Source: Rhopalosiphum padi
Lineage: Eukaryota; Arthropoda; Insecta; Hemiptera; Aphididae
Assembly: GCF_020882245.1 (NCBI RefSeq)
Contig: NC_083597.1
Span: 63,404,152 to 63,468,151 of the forward strand
Reading direction: 5' to 3'
Length of the DNA stretch: 64,000 nucleotides
Positions 23,636 to 36,199 of the stretch are shown one piece after another. The notes beneath the pieces were generated by a model, which worked only from the letters and a program-made list of their open reading frames with translations, searched no databases and had not been told where the DNA came from. How positions within the stretch are numbered: position 1 is the first letter of the stretch; each line of letters starts with the position of its first letter. The position numbers and the translations under genes are program-made.

Positions 23636-26600
23636 TTAAATGATATCTTGTGCGTTTACAGCTATCCATTTGAGGTATGAAGTTACTTTTGTGTAAACGC
23701 CGGGTATTCCTGGCTCTCCACAACTAATGCCCCAAGACACTACTCCAACATTAGTCCATTTTCCGTCTTGTCGTTGCATCATTAGCGGACCACCAGAATC
23801 ACCCTTAAAAAAATTGTAATTGTAATTAAAATATTATTTAAATTATAAAATAAAAAAAGATATTTCGACGTACCAAACAGGAATCTTTGCCTCCTTCGTA
23901 CGACGCAGCACAAAGATTTGTTTTGAAAATTGGTTGTGAAAAAGCTGAAACACACGGGTCATGTTCCCAAATCGGTATAACTACTTCTTGGAGAACATTA
24001 CTGACTTCACCACCGAACACTGTTTGGCCCCAACCTAATTAATAATCATAAAGTGAATTAATTAATAGCGCTGTAATCAGTAGACATACATTTTGTACGT
24101 CTTTTTGACATATTTTTGTTTTGTAGAACGGGTGTCGGAGATAAATTTTTTTTTTGGTTGTCAACTACAAAATGTAAAAAATAATAGATATTATTATTTC
24201 TACTTCAATTTTTAAAATATATTTAATCACATATATAATTCATTGGTGGAATTATGTATGTGAGTGGCGAAGGTTTATGGGGGGGGGGGTTGTTTCCTTG
24301 GCTACCCTGCATGAGAGCATTATTTAAAAATAATTTTGTCTATTAAAACTTGGTGAATATTTAAAAACATTACTTATCTACTAATAACTAACAAGTAAAT
24401 AGCTATTAAATACAATTTTTTAAAAATAGTGATTTTTCAGTTCTTACCAGCTACGACGGCGTCTTTTTTATACACTTCCATGTTTGTTTTAGGTAAACAA
24501 ATGGGTCGAATAAACGAATTATAAATTGTAGGTCTTTTCAACCTCAATATGGCGATGTCATTGGCATGCGTAGCCTGATCATAGTCTGGATGTGATCTAA
24601 TATCTGTCACTCTGAAGTCAATGTATTGTGTCTCATTATTAGTTGTGAAATCGTACTCACCAAGTCTAACAACAAAATCTTGTTTTGTAAATCTGAAAAG
24701 TATAAGTACAAAGTTAAATATGAAACTGTAATGGGTGTAATAATATAAAATGGAAAATCAAAAACTAGGGAATTCCAAAAAAAAAACAAAAAATTGGACC
24801 ACCAAGAAAGAAGAATTGTACTTATAATATGATAGAACACATATGGCTTATCCATTATGGTTCCTTGGTTACTTGCAAAAATGCATCATAGGTACTTATC
24901 AGAATGTGAAAAATGATACAATGTGTGCCAATGTCATTCAATTTATTTAAAAGTCAAATTAGTGTAAAAATATTTGTATGATCAATAATACGATAAACAA
25001 AATGTATATGTTTCATACCTAATAGACACTAATAATATAACACATTATTAGGTATAATATTTTTTTTTTAATGAATTAATCTTGAAATTTAAATTATTAT
25101 TATACCTAAATCAATAATAATACCACAGAGTATAATATTAGCTATTGCAAAACATTGTAGTAGGTAACTATTATTATAATTATACCAATACAATGTATAG
25201 GGGGTAATTTATTTTTTAGTATAGATAATTACCTATATTTAATGGTACTCATTGCTCACTAATAATATTAATAATAATAAATGTTTAATAACTTATAGGT
25301 AGTAAAATAATATAATATTACCAATTAATCAAAATTTTAATTTAGGTTAAATTTGTATTATAGATAGATGTTTTAATATCATAATTATTACACAATATTT
25401 TAAACAGTATTTTGTATTAATTAAATTTTTCATCAACTTAGAAATACTTTTTAAAACAATGAGCAGCAGTCAACACAAATCGCCGATTAAGTAATACTCC
25501 ACCACAGAAATTCATATAGTTTGTCGTCTCTAACAACACAGCCATCCATGGCCAATCACTGGCTTTAGCATTTTGCACTTTTAAAATTTTGGATATAGAC
25601 TTAGTATTTTGACCACATTCTGGTTCTTCTGGTAACGGTTTAATGGGCTCTGGTGCTGCTCTATCTAGAACTTTGTCTAAGTCTGATTCATCATCGTCAT
25701 TGGTCTTTCTTTTTTCTCTTTTTGGATGAATAACTTTGTCAACAGGGCAGCAAAAGCTCATCGCTGATCTGAGTGAAAAAAAATTAATTTTAAATATAAT
25801 TTTAGAATCTATAATGTTATTATAGAAAGTAAGAGTAAAAGATAATATGAAATTAGTCTATCACCTTTGTTAAAAAAAAAATGAAATATAATCAATTAAA
25901 ACCAATTTAAAATCCATTTAAAACCAAATTGACAATTTTTTGAGACAAACTTTGAACAGGAAGCTTTTTGATTCCTTTTTTTTTTTTGTAAATAAAACTG
26001 TTATAATTCATTTATTCCATATTTTAATATGTGCATAAAATAAAAAACATATACAAAATAATAATTTTACAGTTTTATATTAAATGGAAACCAGTATTCA
26101 AACTAGTATTAGTAACTAGTATTTTTTTACAATTATGGGGATGGGGGACGGGGAGGGTTTTAACTATAAATGTATCTAGGTACTATGTTTTATTATATAC
26201 TAGATACATATTAAAGTTATTATAGGTAGAAACCACGGAAAATATATTTTGTAATATTAACGTAATTTATTGCTTATATTTTAGTATTGAACACTGAAAT
26301 AAATAAACTACAAAATATCCTTCAACCAGCTTAATACTTAATTATTTATATTTAAAACTCACAAGAATATTTGACCTAGGTACATACCATACAAAGTTAT
26401 TTAAGATTAACTATAATACTTATTGTGAGTAACTTTAAAATTAAAATTATATTATCTAAATATGCTTGGAATTTAATAACATCCAATGGTCAAAAACAAC
26501 TACAATACACAAAATTATTAGCAAGTGACATTACCTATATAGTTATTACTTATTTTATGAAAAAATATTTACACTTAATATTTAATGACCTGTGTAATTA

Positions 26601-27841
26601 TTTATTATTATTATTATTATCGATTTTCTATATTTTATTATATTTAAATTAAAAATATTTTTAATTGAGAATTTTACAATTATACTATACAAATTATGAA
26701 AATATTCGTATATTTTTATACGAGTATTATTACTTTTAAGAATAATAGGTAATAAACTAATAACAATAAGCAACAATTAATTAATATATTTAATTCATTT
26801 TGGTTTTAACATAATTTCATTTTAAAGGTTAAAATATAGTTTATGAATTAATGATGTACCTAAGAGTATAAAATTATGTTTTATATGACTACCAAGCATT
26901 AAAAAATTGGTACCTAACTAAATTGTAGTACAACAACAATAACTGTTATAGATGAATTATAGTGCCTTGAAAACAAGGACACAAGACAAAGTAATTTATT
27001 CGTTTTAGTCTACGTCACTTCTTAATATTTTAACAATTCTAAAAAAAATTTAAGTTTATTCAACATTTGCTGCCCAAATCTATGTAAGTTGTAAAAAGTA
27101 TTTTTATATACATTTTTATTAACATTTACAGAAATTAAATTTTAAAAAAAAATGTGCATTTTTAAACAACATTTTAGGAAAGTACTTTATCAATTATAAG
27201 TTATAAAACAATAATATATTCATATATATTAAGGTTTTAATAGTATGATATTTAAAATTAAAATTTTTTTAGCGTAATATTTTTAAGTTTTAACAATATT
27301 AATTGTACAATAAATGTATCATATTGTTACCTACATAATATTTATGATTTAATTTGAATTTTAGTTCAGTATAGGTACTTACAATTCATTTCCCAAACCA
27401 CATTTTTGTCGGTTTTCTGGTCCCAAATTTATGTCACAAAATTCGAATCCTGAAACACATTCTGTGTCATGTGGGCATACTCGAACATCCTAAATCCATC
27501 AACATTTATCATATACTATAAGAATATAATTTATTTATTATTAACAAATTAACAAGAAAGTTTAATCGTCATTATAACATATTGTAGTTGCAATTATTAC
27601 CCGTCCCGTGTCTTTTTCAAGTTTAATCCGTAACAGTTGACCTGATAAAACAATAATACTGTAATAAGAAGTACAACAGTGCATCACAAATATTTTGAAT
27701 CAAATAAAAACGTTAAAATTTCAACGCTTATGTAATCGTACGTAAACTTTTACCTGATCCTGATGCAGCTGCGTGAAGACCAACGACGAGCAACGTGCAC
27801 AGAGGTAACGAGTAAACGGCGACATCTTTCAATAATAACAT
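23636..27841 (-). CDS. CLIP-domain trypsin-like serine protease, copy A
   Basis: A secreted protease zymogen of the type used in insect extracellular cascades (immune, melanisation or developmental). Exons from the 5' end: 27754-27841, 27601-27641, 27383-27489, 25448-25768, 24448-24692, 23874-24034, 23636-23803. All phases agree, giving 376 aa. Residues 1-26 form a hydrophobic signal peptide. CLIP domain 48-86 has six Cys (48, 54, 61, 73, 85, 86). An acidic/basic linker leads to PECG (Cys130, expected to tether the CLIP chain). The putative activation site is Lys139|Ile140 (SK-ILKV) instead of R-IVGG. Catalytic His182 (TAAHC), Asp231 (ANDIAIL), Ser324 (GDSGGP); Asp318 predicts Arg/Lys specificity. 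The start is the only ATG giving a signal peptide. Retained intron 4 would end translation within a few codons. The physiological substrate is not predictable. Confidence 0.93.
24263..24300. mobile_element. Possible transposon remnant in intron 5 of protease A
   Basis: GAGTGGCGAAGG followed by a ten-base G run and a GC-richer tail interrupts the AT-rich intron. Copy B's intron 5 is about 90 bp shorter and has no matching block, so this looks like an insertion in copy A. Ends were not resolved. Confidence 0.3.
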
Positions 27842-27880
27842 TTTAGAACAATATGGCTTTTGTTAGTTGTTTTCTTCTCA

Positions 27881-27940
27881 GGAACAATGATAATATGTTT
27901 AGTTAAGCATAGTGTTAATAATGCGGGCTCTTTGAAAACG
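27881..27940 (-). promoter_or_regulatory. Proximal 5' block conserved between paralogues (copy A)
   Basis: On the - strand, ATTGTTCCTG and an upstream AACACT..GCTTAACTAAACA stretch correspond to ATTGTTCCTG and AACACTGTACTAACGAAACA ahead of copy B. This region should hold the transcription start and leader. Copy B has a TATATATAA box just upstream of its block that copy A lacks. Confidence 0.4.
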
Positions 27941-28700
27941 TATGCACGAGTGACGAGTGCGCTATGTCATCAGGACGATAATAATATTAAAATAATATTA
28001 TGGTAATGGGAGTAAAAATAAACGCGTCATAATATACTCAACATTGGCTAGAAACCGGTTTAGTTGATTGGATGTTCTCACTTGCCAGGTTTCGCCAAAA
28101 CAGTAGCCGGTAATACGGAACGGTTTATTAATATCGAATATTCCCAGGTGAGCTAACTGCTAAGTGAATCGTCTGGAGTCTGTTATTACAATTATTATTA
28201 TAATATTATTTAAAATAGGTATAACCTAACCACTTTTGTATCCAGTTTTCTGACGGCCATCGCGATTGGCCATCATCTCGCGTTTCGCCGGCACTTCGAT
28301 TTGGTCGTCGTATTATTAACCTAACCTATCACTGCGGTCGAAAATCGTTTAAAATGTATTCCCCCGCAACTTTTATCGTTTGCCGTTTGATTTTACAATA
28401 CTGTATTCTACTGGTATCTACCTATGATATATATATAGGATTTTTTCTCATGATATTATCATATTTTGTTCAAGAAAAAAATACATTTTATGAAATGCAA
28501 AAAATTGTGTATAAATCGTTGATTAATGTCATATATTATATGTATATTGTATAAATATTAAAATTATAATTAAAACCTATAATATAACATTATAAAACTA
28601 TAGCGATGTACTGATGTGCAATGAGCGATGGCATTGGTAGTAACGCGATTATGGCCTTATAGGACTCGTTTAATAGATAATTTTTTTTTTTTTGGTCTTC
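27941..28700. other. Upstream region of protease A, GC-richer patch
   Basis: 28040-28370 is less AT-rich than its surroundings and contains no recognisable exon. It has no counterpart upstream of copy B, so it is either an insertion in copy A's flank or sequence lost from B. Function unknown. Confidence 0.35.
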
Positions 28701-28849
28701 ATTATCAACTCCTGGCGATTTCGTGGCAGTGATCAAACATACAGAAAATTATGAAAAAATGTCTCATGAAAATTGGCATATTTATTGCATAGTTTCAACG
28801 CCTTAGTTTAATACTAATAAGTAATAATAAATATTATTATTATATTTAG
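28701..28849 (-). repeat. Distal upstream block of the tandem duplication, copy A
   Basis: Shares ordered words with 36060-36199: ATTATCAACTCC, GATTTCGTGGCAGTGATCAA versus GGTTTCGTTTCGGTGACCAA, AAACATACAG, CCTTAGTTTAATACTAAT. This shows that the duplicated unit extends at least about 0.9-1.1 kb upstream of each protease start codon. Confidence 0.65.
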
Positions 28850-29867
28850 CTAATAGGTAATACGAAGTAATGTAAAAATAAAAACCGAAATAATGATGTA
28901 GAGCTATCATACTGAATTGTAGTAAAATAATAGTAATCCGAACGGTACAGCTAGTCCTTTTTTATCTATTAAATTCAGAAAACAATTTAGATTATTATAT
29001 TTGGTTAATTACTAAAAGGTAAAATTTTCCAACATTATTAATAATCGATAAAAAGGCACACGGAGTAACAAAAAATAAGACAATCAATCTTTAAAAAAAA
29101 AAAAAAAAAAAATGGTATCATTTATAATCAAAACAATCAAAACAGAAATGGAATTGGCATCAGTGATTATTATATACAAGCTGTTAGTTTGAATGAAAAG
29201 GTGATTTTAAGAAATGATTTTTTAAAGAACCATAAACAAAAATAAATAAATAAAGTCGTAATAAATATTGTTATTAAACTGAATAGTGTAGAAAATTGTA
29301 CCTATTTGAGGTCAGATACAGTAATAGAGATATGATTAAAATTGTCAATGCCAAACGGTTCAAAATTACATTACCTACTGATAGAGTGATAAATAGAAAA
29401 AAACACAATTACAACCATATAAAAATAATTTTAAAAAATGTGGAACGAGGGGCGAGATATATCTCTCTTATCTCCACCCGTTAATACGCCACTGGTCAGA
29501 TAAGTGATTGTAATAACTAAAATATAACCATTTTTAATGTATTTATAATTTAATAATAAATTTATTTAAAATGTGTGAAATGTTTACAATATAAAACGCA
29601 TGTGCTAAACTCGAGCACAATTATAAGGTGCGTGTGTGCTTATAATATCATTTTTAAAATATATAGTTCAGTATTGCAGAGTAATCTAAGTAGGTATAGT
29701 TGTTCACATTTGATAAAATAATATAACTGTTTATATGAATATTTAATATTGTTTTGGTATATATGTCATGTATACCAAACTATAATTAACAACCTAACCA
29801 TGCTAATTTATATAATTTTTTAAATAATATTATTTAATATTCGTAATGAAATAGCAGGATCCAATCG
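28850..29867. other. Spacer between the protease copies
   Basis: AT-rich DNA holding the right breakpoint of the tandem duplication and a transposon end at about 29440-29494. No coding exon. The 62-codon open frame at 29296-29484 ends inside the transposon fragment and is not considered a gene. Confidence 0.4.
29440..29494. mobile_element. Transposon terminus (CAGTGGCGTA type)
   Basis: The end of the segment, reverse complemented, reads CAGTGGCGTATTAACGGGTGG, a terminus style also seen at 38556. The opposite end and a target duplication were not found. Confidence 0.4.
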
Positions 29868-32800
29868 TTAAATGACATCTTGTGCATTCACAGCTATCCA
29901 TTTGAGGTATGAAGTTACTTTTGTGTATACGCCGGGTAATCCGAATTGTCCACAACTTATACCCCAAGACACTATTCCAACATTAGTCCATCTTCCGTCT
30001 TGCCGTTGCATCAATAACGGACCACCAGAATCACCCTTAAAAAAATTGTAATTGTAATTAAAATATTATTTAAATTATAAAATAAAAAAAGATATTTCGA
30101 CGTACCAAACAGGAATCTTTGCCTCCTTCGTACGATGCAGCACAAAGATTTGTTTTGAAAATTGGTTGTGAAAATGCTGAAACGCACTGGTCATGTTCCC
30201 AAATCGGTATAACTACTTCTTGGAGCACGTTACTGACTTGACCGCCGAAAATTGTTCGACCCCAACCTATTTATATACTAAATTTATTTATTTATATAAT
30301 CTGCAGAATACCTTTATTATACATATCTTAAACAATCTATTGCGTGAACTCCATCCTTTAGACGTAAAAATGGTTTTAAAGAGTAGATAGATATTTTATA
30401 AATAAAAATAAAAATAACATACAATAACTACTAATTAAAGAATCCATTGAATATTTAGAAATTTAATGGTAAACTACGTAGGGTATATAATAGTATAATA
30501 TTAAAAAAATATAATTTATTAATTAATTATTTGTATATTAATATAGGTACAAACAATTTTATAATTGGTTGTTGTTGCTTTTCTCACCGGCCACGACGGC
30601 GTTTTTTTTGTGCACTTCCATATTTGTTTTAGGTAAACAAATAGGTCGAATAAATGAATTGTAAATTGTAAGTCTGTTCAACCTCACTATGGCGATGTCA
30701 TTGGCCTGCGTAGCGTGATCATAGTCTGGATGTAATCTAATATCTGTCACTCTGAAGTCAATGTATTGTGTCTCATTATTAGTTGAGAAATCGTACTCAC
30801 CAAGTCTAACAACAAAATCTTGTTTCGTATACCTGAAAAATAGTACAAAGTTAAACATAAAACTCTAATGGGGATAATGCCACATATTGAAAATAACTTT
30901 AGAACTTCTGTAAGTTATCACCATACGATATAATAGTATAATGAATATAAATTATAATAATATCACTATTACTTATTTTGTTGTCAGACTAAGTGAATAC
31001 TACCGAGTCAACCACCAAATAGATAAAACTATAATAATTATAAGTTGCCATAATTGCAGTATCATCATTCATTAATCATAATCATTTATGATGACTGATG
31101 TGCGGTGATTTAATAGGAAAAAATAAAAAGATAATAAAAACAAATTCGGGAACTATTGGCTCAATCATAAAACTTAACTACCTATGTGAAATTAAAAATA
31201 TTATATCATACAAAAATGGCAATATTAGTAGTTGAATATATTCCATTCTCGTTCAAAACTTTAAAAGCGACCCGGGCGGCAATTAGTTTTTGTTAGTGGT
31301 GCGTAGGTCACACACATAACTATTTTCCCTGCTTTTTCACCAGTAATATAAACACAGAATGATATCAGCCCATGTGCAAAAGCCTAGGTCGTTTCTAAAC
31401 GTGAATAGAGTCAAAAATCGAGAATTGTAAGCCTATAAAAGGGATTAACTTGAATTTCTCATAGGTTCCTTAAGGTTACAAATGGGCCCTCTCATTTGCA
31501 AAAATACATAAATACAAAAAGATATCAGTCCAATCTCTGAATTACATATGATATAAATAATCCTGTATTGAGTACGAAAACAACGAATATCAATACAATT
31601 TTTATTTCTTAAATTGGGCAAATTGTAATGACATTTTAATACATATTGTTAGGAAAAAAACAATTTAAATAAAATAAATATCAAATAATAAACTCAGCAG
31701 GTAGATGACTCATTAGAATTATCAATGAAAAAATATACGAATAATAAATATTATAAATATGTTGTAGAACTACTAAAAATGTAAAATACAATAGTTAGTA
31801 TTTTTTTTTTATGTGTTCATTTAGAAATTAAAATTGTTGTATTAAATATTATGAAATATAGTAGTAATTATTAGGTACTATAATAATGAAATGTATTAGA
31901 GATAATTAATTTTTAATACACTGGTGCACTAGTGTTATTATAGTACTTGTGTATAGTTGGAATATTTTCTATAAATCAAATTTTAGTTAGGTTTGTATTA
32001 TAATATATTGTAGCTATCAAAATATGTATACGGTATAATACCATTATTATAACGCAATATTTTAAATGGTATTTGTATTATTTATTTAATTTTGTTATCA
32101 ACTTAAAAATACTTTTTAAGACAATGAGCAGCAGTCAACACAAATCGTCGATTAAGTAATACTCCACCACAGAAATTTATATAGTTTGTCGTCTCTAAAA
32201 ACACCGCCATCCATGGCCAATCATTGGCTTTTGCATTTTGTACATTTAATATGTTGGATAATGTCTTAATGTTTTGTCCACATTCTGGTTCTTCTGGTAA
32301 CGGTTTAATGGGCTCTGGAAACGGTATATTTAGAATTTTGTCCAAGATTGATTCATCGTCGTCATTTATTGTTATTCTTCTTTCTGTATTTAGACGAATA
32401 AATTTGTTAATAGGACAGCAATAGCCCATCTGTCTAAGGGAAAAAAAAATATATAAATTATGTAATACACGATTTTTGGAATCAAAAATCTTATTAGATA
32501 TATAGAAAACCATGTGATACATTTCAAATGCGCAGGGTTATCATTTATATGCTTTATTAAAATAATCAAATATCAAGTAAAAATGTAAATATTGTTTAAG
32601 GAATTGCATTTAGACATTTTAAACATCACAAGTGGTCAAGTGAGTACATACACATATATACCCTGTTTAACGAAAAACACACCAACTCTATATATCTCCA
32701 TTACACAATTTCTGTCATAGTGCCAATGATATCGGTCCCAATGTGTCACTATGGCAGGATGTCGCATACGCAGGAGATGCTCAGAATAATCTTCAACAAT

Positions 32801-34997
32801 TTCGTGGGAATATTAGTGTACGAAGACTGGAAAGAGTTTATTCGATTATATGTATACATATAGTATACTGCTACTGCATGTATATCGCACATTCGAACAT
32901 GGTTATTGGTTATGTAAATTGCGTATATGGTATATCATATAGAATAACACGCAATAGTAGCTTTATTATTCAGCGAATTCAATGACAAGAAAACCACTCA
33001 ATTGACCGCGGATCTCATTTCTGCACGACTCCACTGGTTATACTCGTATGACATATGCACATAGCTAGGTACCAAATGTGTATCGGTGTTTGTAAAGAAA
33101 ATCGTTGATTATGGTTTATTAAACATAAACAAGGCTCAGAGTACAGTAAATATAAATTAATACAATGCAAATTAACTCAAATAATCAGTTCTCAGCTATA
33201 GGTACAATGTTAACTCAGAAAGACTGATTTAGGCAGTGGTGTATATTAACAACTTTTGTTTTTTTGAACCCCTGTAGTAAATAGTGTAAATACACCATTG
33301 GATTTAACAATATGAACTATTGTTAGCTTGGAGATAATGGGAGGGTTGTGTGATCGTTCGCTTGGCGTATCAGGTGTAGCCGATTCGATTATTACGATCA
33401 TAATTATTAACATACAGGAGATATAAAATGTAGCAATAGAGTAGGTAAAACAAAGAGGAATAATTGTGAAGTTGATAAGGAATGAAACGAATGAATAATA
33501 GAGTATCAGCATAATTACCGATAAGTCTTCTTTTGAGCTTTGAAGTAAATAAACTACAATTCCCTCAAACAGTGCAAAAGAAAATCACCAGTACTTACTA
33601 GTAAACTATTCATAATATGAACATTTAACTTACGCTAAGTCGTTTTAGGTTTATAACTTACTGTACGTCTATACAAATTATAAATAACTTAAAATTTAAA
33701 TTATTTTATATTACATTGTCCAAATATGCTTGTAATTTAAAAATGACTACAGTTGCAATTTTAATAATTAAACATATGGTTTATGGTATACAAGAGCACC
33801 TATAAAATTGTGCTATACGTCTAAACACGTCTATGAAGAATTACAAAATTGGTAATTAAATTATAATAGGTAGAACAACAATAACTTTTATAGGTGCATT
33901 ATGTTGGCTTGAAAACAAGAACGTGTGACATAAACATTTACTCTTTTAACTTTATAGAAGCATGTAAGCACGTTTCTTATTAATATTTTAACAACTCAAA
34001 AAACGAACTGAAGTTTACCTATTCAATAACTGCTGCAAAACTATATGTTAAATGTAAAAAGTATTTTTATATACATTTGTATTAATAATGGTTGAAATTA
34101 AATTTGAATATTTAAAAACAAAAACAAAAATTTGGGTGTGTAATTGACTATTATAGTTTCTAGACAATATAAATCCAAAAATATTTCAATTTACAATAAT
34201 AGAACAAAATTGTTGGTGCACATTTTAATTAAAATCATTAAATATTAATTTATTTTATAAAATTTGAAACGCTTTATTATATTTTAAAAGTTTGATGAAT
34301 AGTGAATTCTATATTATTTATGCAATATTTTTATATGAATTCATAAGTTCATACAATAAGTGCATTTTTAAACAAGAAAAATTGTTTAGCTAAAAATATT
34401 ACATTTTTAAATATACTTAATAATATTTACAATAAGTGTATCATAATATCATAATGCTCTTTTTATAATAATTATGGTTTTAAATAAATTTGAATTTTAG
34501 TGTATGTCATATGCAAATAATAATAATAATAATTTTAGTGTATTATACTTACGATTCATTTCCAAAACTACATTTTTGTCGATTTTGTTGTTCCATATTA
34601 ATATCACAGTATTCAGATCTAGAAACACATTCCATGTCTTGGCGGCACACTTGATCACCCTAAAAAGATCAAAGTTGATCACATACTATAGTATAATATT
34701 AAGTACATTATAGTTTGTAAATAATTAACCGATAAAAGTTTAATCGCTATTTTCATATTATAATAGGTAGCTAAAGTAATTACCTGTTTCCTGTTTTTTT
34801 CATGTTTACTTCGTACCAGTTGACCTGATAATATTAATAATAAAAATAAATATGTTAATTAATTTCAATAAATAATTATTTTGAATTAATTTTTATATAG
34901 TTGTGCATCAAAAACTACCTGAAATTACGCGAAGACCAACAAAGAGCAATATGAACAGTGGTAACAAGCAAACGTCAATTTTTTTTAATAATAACAT
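29868..34997 (-). CDS. CLIP-domain trypsin-like serine protease, copy B
   Basis: Tandem paralogue of the protease at 23636-27841. Exons from the 5' end: 34919-34997, 34784-34824, 34553-34659, 32113-32433, 30588-30832, 30106-30266, 29868-30035. Six of seven exons equal copy A in length and all phases match; exon 1 is three codons shorter. Protein 373 aa: signal peptide in the first ~24 residues, CLIP domain 45-83 with six Cys (45, 51, 58, 70, 82, 83), PECG linker Cys127, protease domain from about 137. Catalytic His179, Asp228 and Ser321, and pocket Asp315, are intact. The activation site reads SN-ILNV: Asn136 replaces the basic P1 residue, so a trypsin-like activator should not cut there. Gln/Phe replace Glu/Pro in CGEPG near the substrate pocket. 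No frame damage, so it appears functional. Confidence 0.93.
31240..31520. other. Copy-B-specific insertion in intron 4
   Basis: A GC-richer block (GCGACCCGGGCGGC near 31268, GGGCCCTCTC near 31484) is absent from the shorter intron 4 of copy A. GATATCAG occurs twice in direct orientation (about 31361 and 31522). It may be a small transposon, but no terminal inverted repeat was identified. Confidence 0.3.
32655..32960. other. Copy-B-specific insertion in intron 3
   Basis: Sequence from TACCCTGTTTAACGAAAAAC onward has more balanced composition than the intron around it and includes an internal inverted pair, TGTCATAGTGCCA and TGTCACTATGGCA. It has no counterpart in copy A's shorter intron 3. 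It is possibly a transposon fragment. An open frame crossing it shows no known domain. Confidence 0.3.
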
Positions 34998-35032
34998 TTT
35001 AAAATAATAACTTGTTCGCTGTTTGCATCCCA

Positions 35033-35085
35033 GGAACAATGTGTTTCGTTAGTACAGTGTTCATAATGTGTGCCCTTTAAAAATT
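35033..35085 (-). promoter_or_regulatory. Proximal 5' block conserved between paralogues (copy B)
   Basis: Aligns with 27881-27940 of copy A through ATTGTTCCTG and AACACTGT words on the - strand. A TATATATAA box at about 35084-35094 lies roughly 30 bp upstream of the middle of the block, a reasonable core-promoter spacing. Copy A lacks an equivalent box. Confidence 0.4.
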
Positions 35086-36059
35086 ATATATAATGTATGG
35101 GTGTGATGTCATCAAGACGATATAATAAGTAATAATATGTTATATTGGGATAGTAAAAATAAGTATGTTTAGTCAATCATTTAAAATGTATCTTAAACGC
35201 GAATTCTTAACTTTTATCACTTGATAATACTATATTACATACCACTGCTATAAATGGACTGTTTGACTCATTATCTAACATTATTTTGCTATAAAAACTT
35301 AAATAAAATATGTTTATATTCAATTAACGATGTTTTATTCACGAATTAAAATTAACTTAATTGTAATAAAATTAAAAATGGTTTTGTAAAATTAAAAAAA
35401 AAAACAAATAACTCCAGTTTGACGTGGCAATTATACAATATTTTTTATTAAGGATACATACATTTAGTTAGCTACGACTTTTATAATAATTGACTCAAAT
35501 TCATATTATTATATTTTAAAAAACTGAATAAGTAACACTTATGCCATTGTGAATAACACAAAATTAATTCATGATGTAACAAACATCAAACAATAAACAA
35601 TTATTATTGATTAAAAAGTTACTGAAAATACAACAAGCACACGCTGGAAGTGTTTTTCATCAAACGATATCGCCGTCATACTTTAAATTACAATTTAACT
35701 TCAACCATATACATTACACGATATGGTTATATTAAACAATAAAAGAGGAAAAGTCACTTTGTTAAAAAGTTTAAGTGATCGATTTTTGACGGGTGCATAG
35801 CAGTGGTGCGATATATTATGCATGAGTACATACTATTTAGATAGGTAGTGCATTTATTTCATTGCAAGAACATTTAGTTTATTTATGATCAAATCGTTAG
35901 TTTTAAATCATTTCTGCTGTAAATTGCAGATAACTATGTGCATAATGTTAATACATTTGGAAAGTTAACTGCATATTGTTATAAAACTATAAAATGGATT
36001 TAATGAGTGCGATAGTAATGGTTATGGAACTACATAATATACTTACTTGTTTAAATAGA

Positions 36060-36199
36060 ATTATCAACTCCGTAATGGTTTCGTTTCGGTGACCAAACAT
36101 ACAGCATACATAATGATATTTTATGTGAAGTTTAATATCATAGTGTATTTTTAACCTTAGTTTAATACTAATATTAAATATTATTATAATATTTAAAGC
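36060..36199 (-). repeat. Distal upstream block of the tandem duplication, copy B
   Basis: Counterpart of 28701-28849, with the same ordered words (ATTATCAACTCC, ACCAAACATACAG, CCTTAGTTTAATACTAAT). It marks the minimal left extent of the duplicated unit for copy B. Confidence 0.65.

Noticed and set aside
24607..24855. 82-codon frame on the - strand
   Set aside because: It overlaps protease A exon 5 and intron 4 in another frame; a shadow of the real gene.
32224..32424. 66-codon frame on the + strand
   Set aside because: Antisense shadow of protease B exon 4.
33246..33512. 88-codon hydrophobic frame on the - strand
   Set aside because: It lies inside intron 3 of protease B, with low-complexity hydrophobic sequence and a transposon-like CAGTGGTGTA word at its end.
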